Positions 15,311 through 15,919 of a DNA stretch of 15,919 nt are shown here, one piece after another (within the stretch, counting starts at the first letter, position 1; every line of letters begins with the position of its first letter). The position numbers were made by a program, and so were the translations under genes. Source of the stretch: Opitutales bacterium (GTDB lineage: Bacteria > Verrucomicrobiota > Verrucomicrobiia > Opitutales > T3Sed10-336); contig SLOW01000348.1 in assembly GCA_007132315.1 (NCBI GenBank), positions 1-15,919 on the forward strand. Direction: 5' to 3'. The notes under the pieces are model-generated. The model made no database searches. It was not told where the DNA came from and worked only from the letters and a program-made list of their open reading frames with translations.

Positions 15311-15338
15311 ATTATCCGTTGCAAGTCGAAACTGTCAA
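15311..15338 (-). promoter_or_regulatory. sigma70-type promoter of the sulfotransferase gene
   Basis: On the minus strand TTGACA (15338-15333, perfect consensus) is followed after 16 bases by GATAAT (15316-15311, five of six). Transcription would begin near 15304, about 53 bases before ATG 15251. This is the best promoter match I found in the window. Confidence 0.65.
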
Positions 15339-15582
15339 CGCCCGCAGCCCTTCGCAGGCTCATGCCCGGCCCGAACCCCCGGCCTCCCCCTTAGGGGACG
15401 GATCGAAGATTTCGGGTTCGATTCCTTCTAACCGAATCCGTTTTGGCTCAACAAGCACGGAAAAAACGTTTACTCCCTCCGAAAAAACCCCAAGGCTTGA
15501 TCCCGGGAAAAAAACAACCGTCGCCAGGCAATTCTCATCGTGGACCGACAACAATCGAATCCGAGCGCGAACACTCCCTCCG
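15339..15582. other. gap between sulfotransferase promoter and right-edge gene
   Basis: About 240 bp with no supported gene. A GGTTCGATTCC stretch (within 15410-15430) looks like a tRNA T-loop, but no tRNA folds around it; instead it pairs with upstream ATCGAA as a 6-bp hairpin. Several A-runs occur at 15460-15520. A promoter for the right-edge gene is expected here but not identified. Confidence 0.35.
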
Positions 15583-15919
15583 ATGGCACTCACCAGCAGA
15601 TATGTTGAAAGAAAATTGGGCAAACGGATGATTCTGTGGATCGATCCTTCGAAAATTCGTCACAACATCGGACACAAGAGGCCCAACACCAAACTCCTCG
15701 AGGAAAAAGCCATCGCAGTAACGAAGCGGTTTCCTTTCGGAAAACGGCTCGGGAAAATGGCTGCGAACTTCATCAGGAATCGCAATCGATTCCTGATTCC
15801 TCCTGAAAATTATCGTGAACCGGTCGAAATAGAGACCCGACCGAAATATCAAAAGGTCAGAGACTTGATTGACAACCGGCACCAAATTGAAAAGTCACTC
15901 TGGTACACGGAATTATTGC
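15583..15919 (+). CDS. unrecognised protein, N-terminal part (3' truncated by window edge)
   Basis: The frame is open from before 15583 to the end of the window without a stop, giving at least 112 residues from ATG 15583 (MALTSRYVERKLGKRMILWI); ATG 15628 is an alternative start. The protein is rich in Lys, Arg, Asn and Ile and looks soluble and basic. Recognisable pieces are WIDPSKIRHNIG, FRPF-like KRFPFGKRLG, and YQKVRDLIDNRHQIEKSLWY near the edge. I do not recognise the family. The local GC of about 46% is well below the left half of the window. It diverges from the sulfotransferase gene, so it may belong to a further part of the same glycan-modification locus. The amino-acid pattern is protein-like, whereas the opposite strand's frames are not, so I consider it real. 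Confidence 0.6.
   Translation, partial: MALTSRYVERKLGKRMILWIDPSKIRHNIGHKRPNTKLLEEKAIAVTKRFPFGKRLGKMAANFIRNRNRFLIPPENYREPVEIETRPKYQKVRDLIDNRHQIEKSLWYTELL

Noticed and set aside
14514..15431. 305-codon + strand frame opposite the sulfotransferase
   Set aside because: The minus strand has PAPS-binding motifs and a strong promoter; the + frame has no recognisable features.
15395..15445. tRNA-like T-loop (GGTTCGATTCC) near 15410-15430
   Set aside because: The flanking bases do not form a T-stem beyond three pairs, and no acceptor, D or anticodon arm can be found upstream. It is better explained as a small hairpin with the upstream ATCGAA.
1..15919. CRISPR array, insertion sequence, rRNA or complete tRNA
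   Set aside because: No regularly spaced repeats, transposase or integrase motifs, or RNA gene signatures were seen on either strand.

Overview
The window comes from a Gram-negative bacterium: it has an outer-membrane beta-barrel, a periplasmic Wza-type export protein, a Wzc-type tyrosine kinase and an MsbA-type lipid flippase. Most of it is GC-rich. Hand counts give about 68-73% in two sampled lines of the flippase gene, against about 46% over 15601-15900. Shine-Dalgarno motifs are weak or absent before most starts, as in Bacteroidota and several PVC-superphylum lineages. I cannot assign a taxon from this alone.

Left part (1-4.7 kb), surface polysaccharide assembly and export. The 3' end of an O-antigen ligase/polymerase gene (+ strand) converges, across a GC-rich hairpin, on a tight minus-strand operon. 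In transcription order the operon encodes an outer-membrane beta-barrel protein, a SLBB/polysaccharide-export protein and a Wzz/BY-kinase chain-length regulator. At both internal junctions the next ATG begins two bases after the previous stop. A divergent intergenic region of about 370 bp separates it from an MsbA-like ABC exporter (5.0-6.7 kb, + strand).

Middle (6.8-9.1 kb), accessory genes: a conserved hypothetical protein with a TPR-like C-terminal half, then a MazEF-type toxin-antitoxin pair. A perfect 9-bp inverted repeat, probably the autoregulatory operator, runs up to the antitoxin start codon.

Right-centre (9.4-14.1 kb), a phosphonate module on the + strand. It encodes phosphoenolpyruvate mutase with an N-terminal HxGH cytidylyltransferase domain, phosphonopyruvate decarboxylase, an iron-alcohol-dehydrogenase-family phosphonoacetaldehyde reductase, and a LicD-family transferase. 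The first three would convert phosphoenolpyruvate to 2-hydroxyethylphosphonate (HEP). The cytidylyltransferase domain could activate the phosphonate as a CMP ester and the LicD protein could place it on a glycan. I see no 2-aminoethylphosphonate transaminase in the window, so HEP is the better prediction than AEP. Beside the export and O-antigen genes, this reads as a pathway for a phosphonate-decorated surface polysaccharide or glycolipid.

Right edge (14.4-15.9 kb): a minus-strand PAPS-dependent sulfotransferase with a near-consensus sigma70-type promoter, and the 5' part of an unrecognised lower-GC gene running off the window. Sulfation may be a second modification of the same surface glycan.
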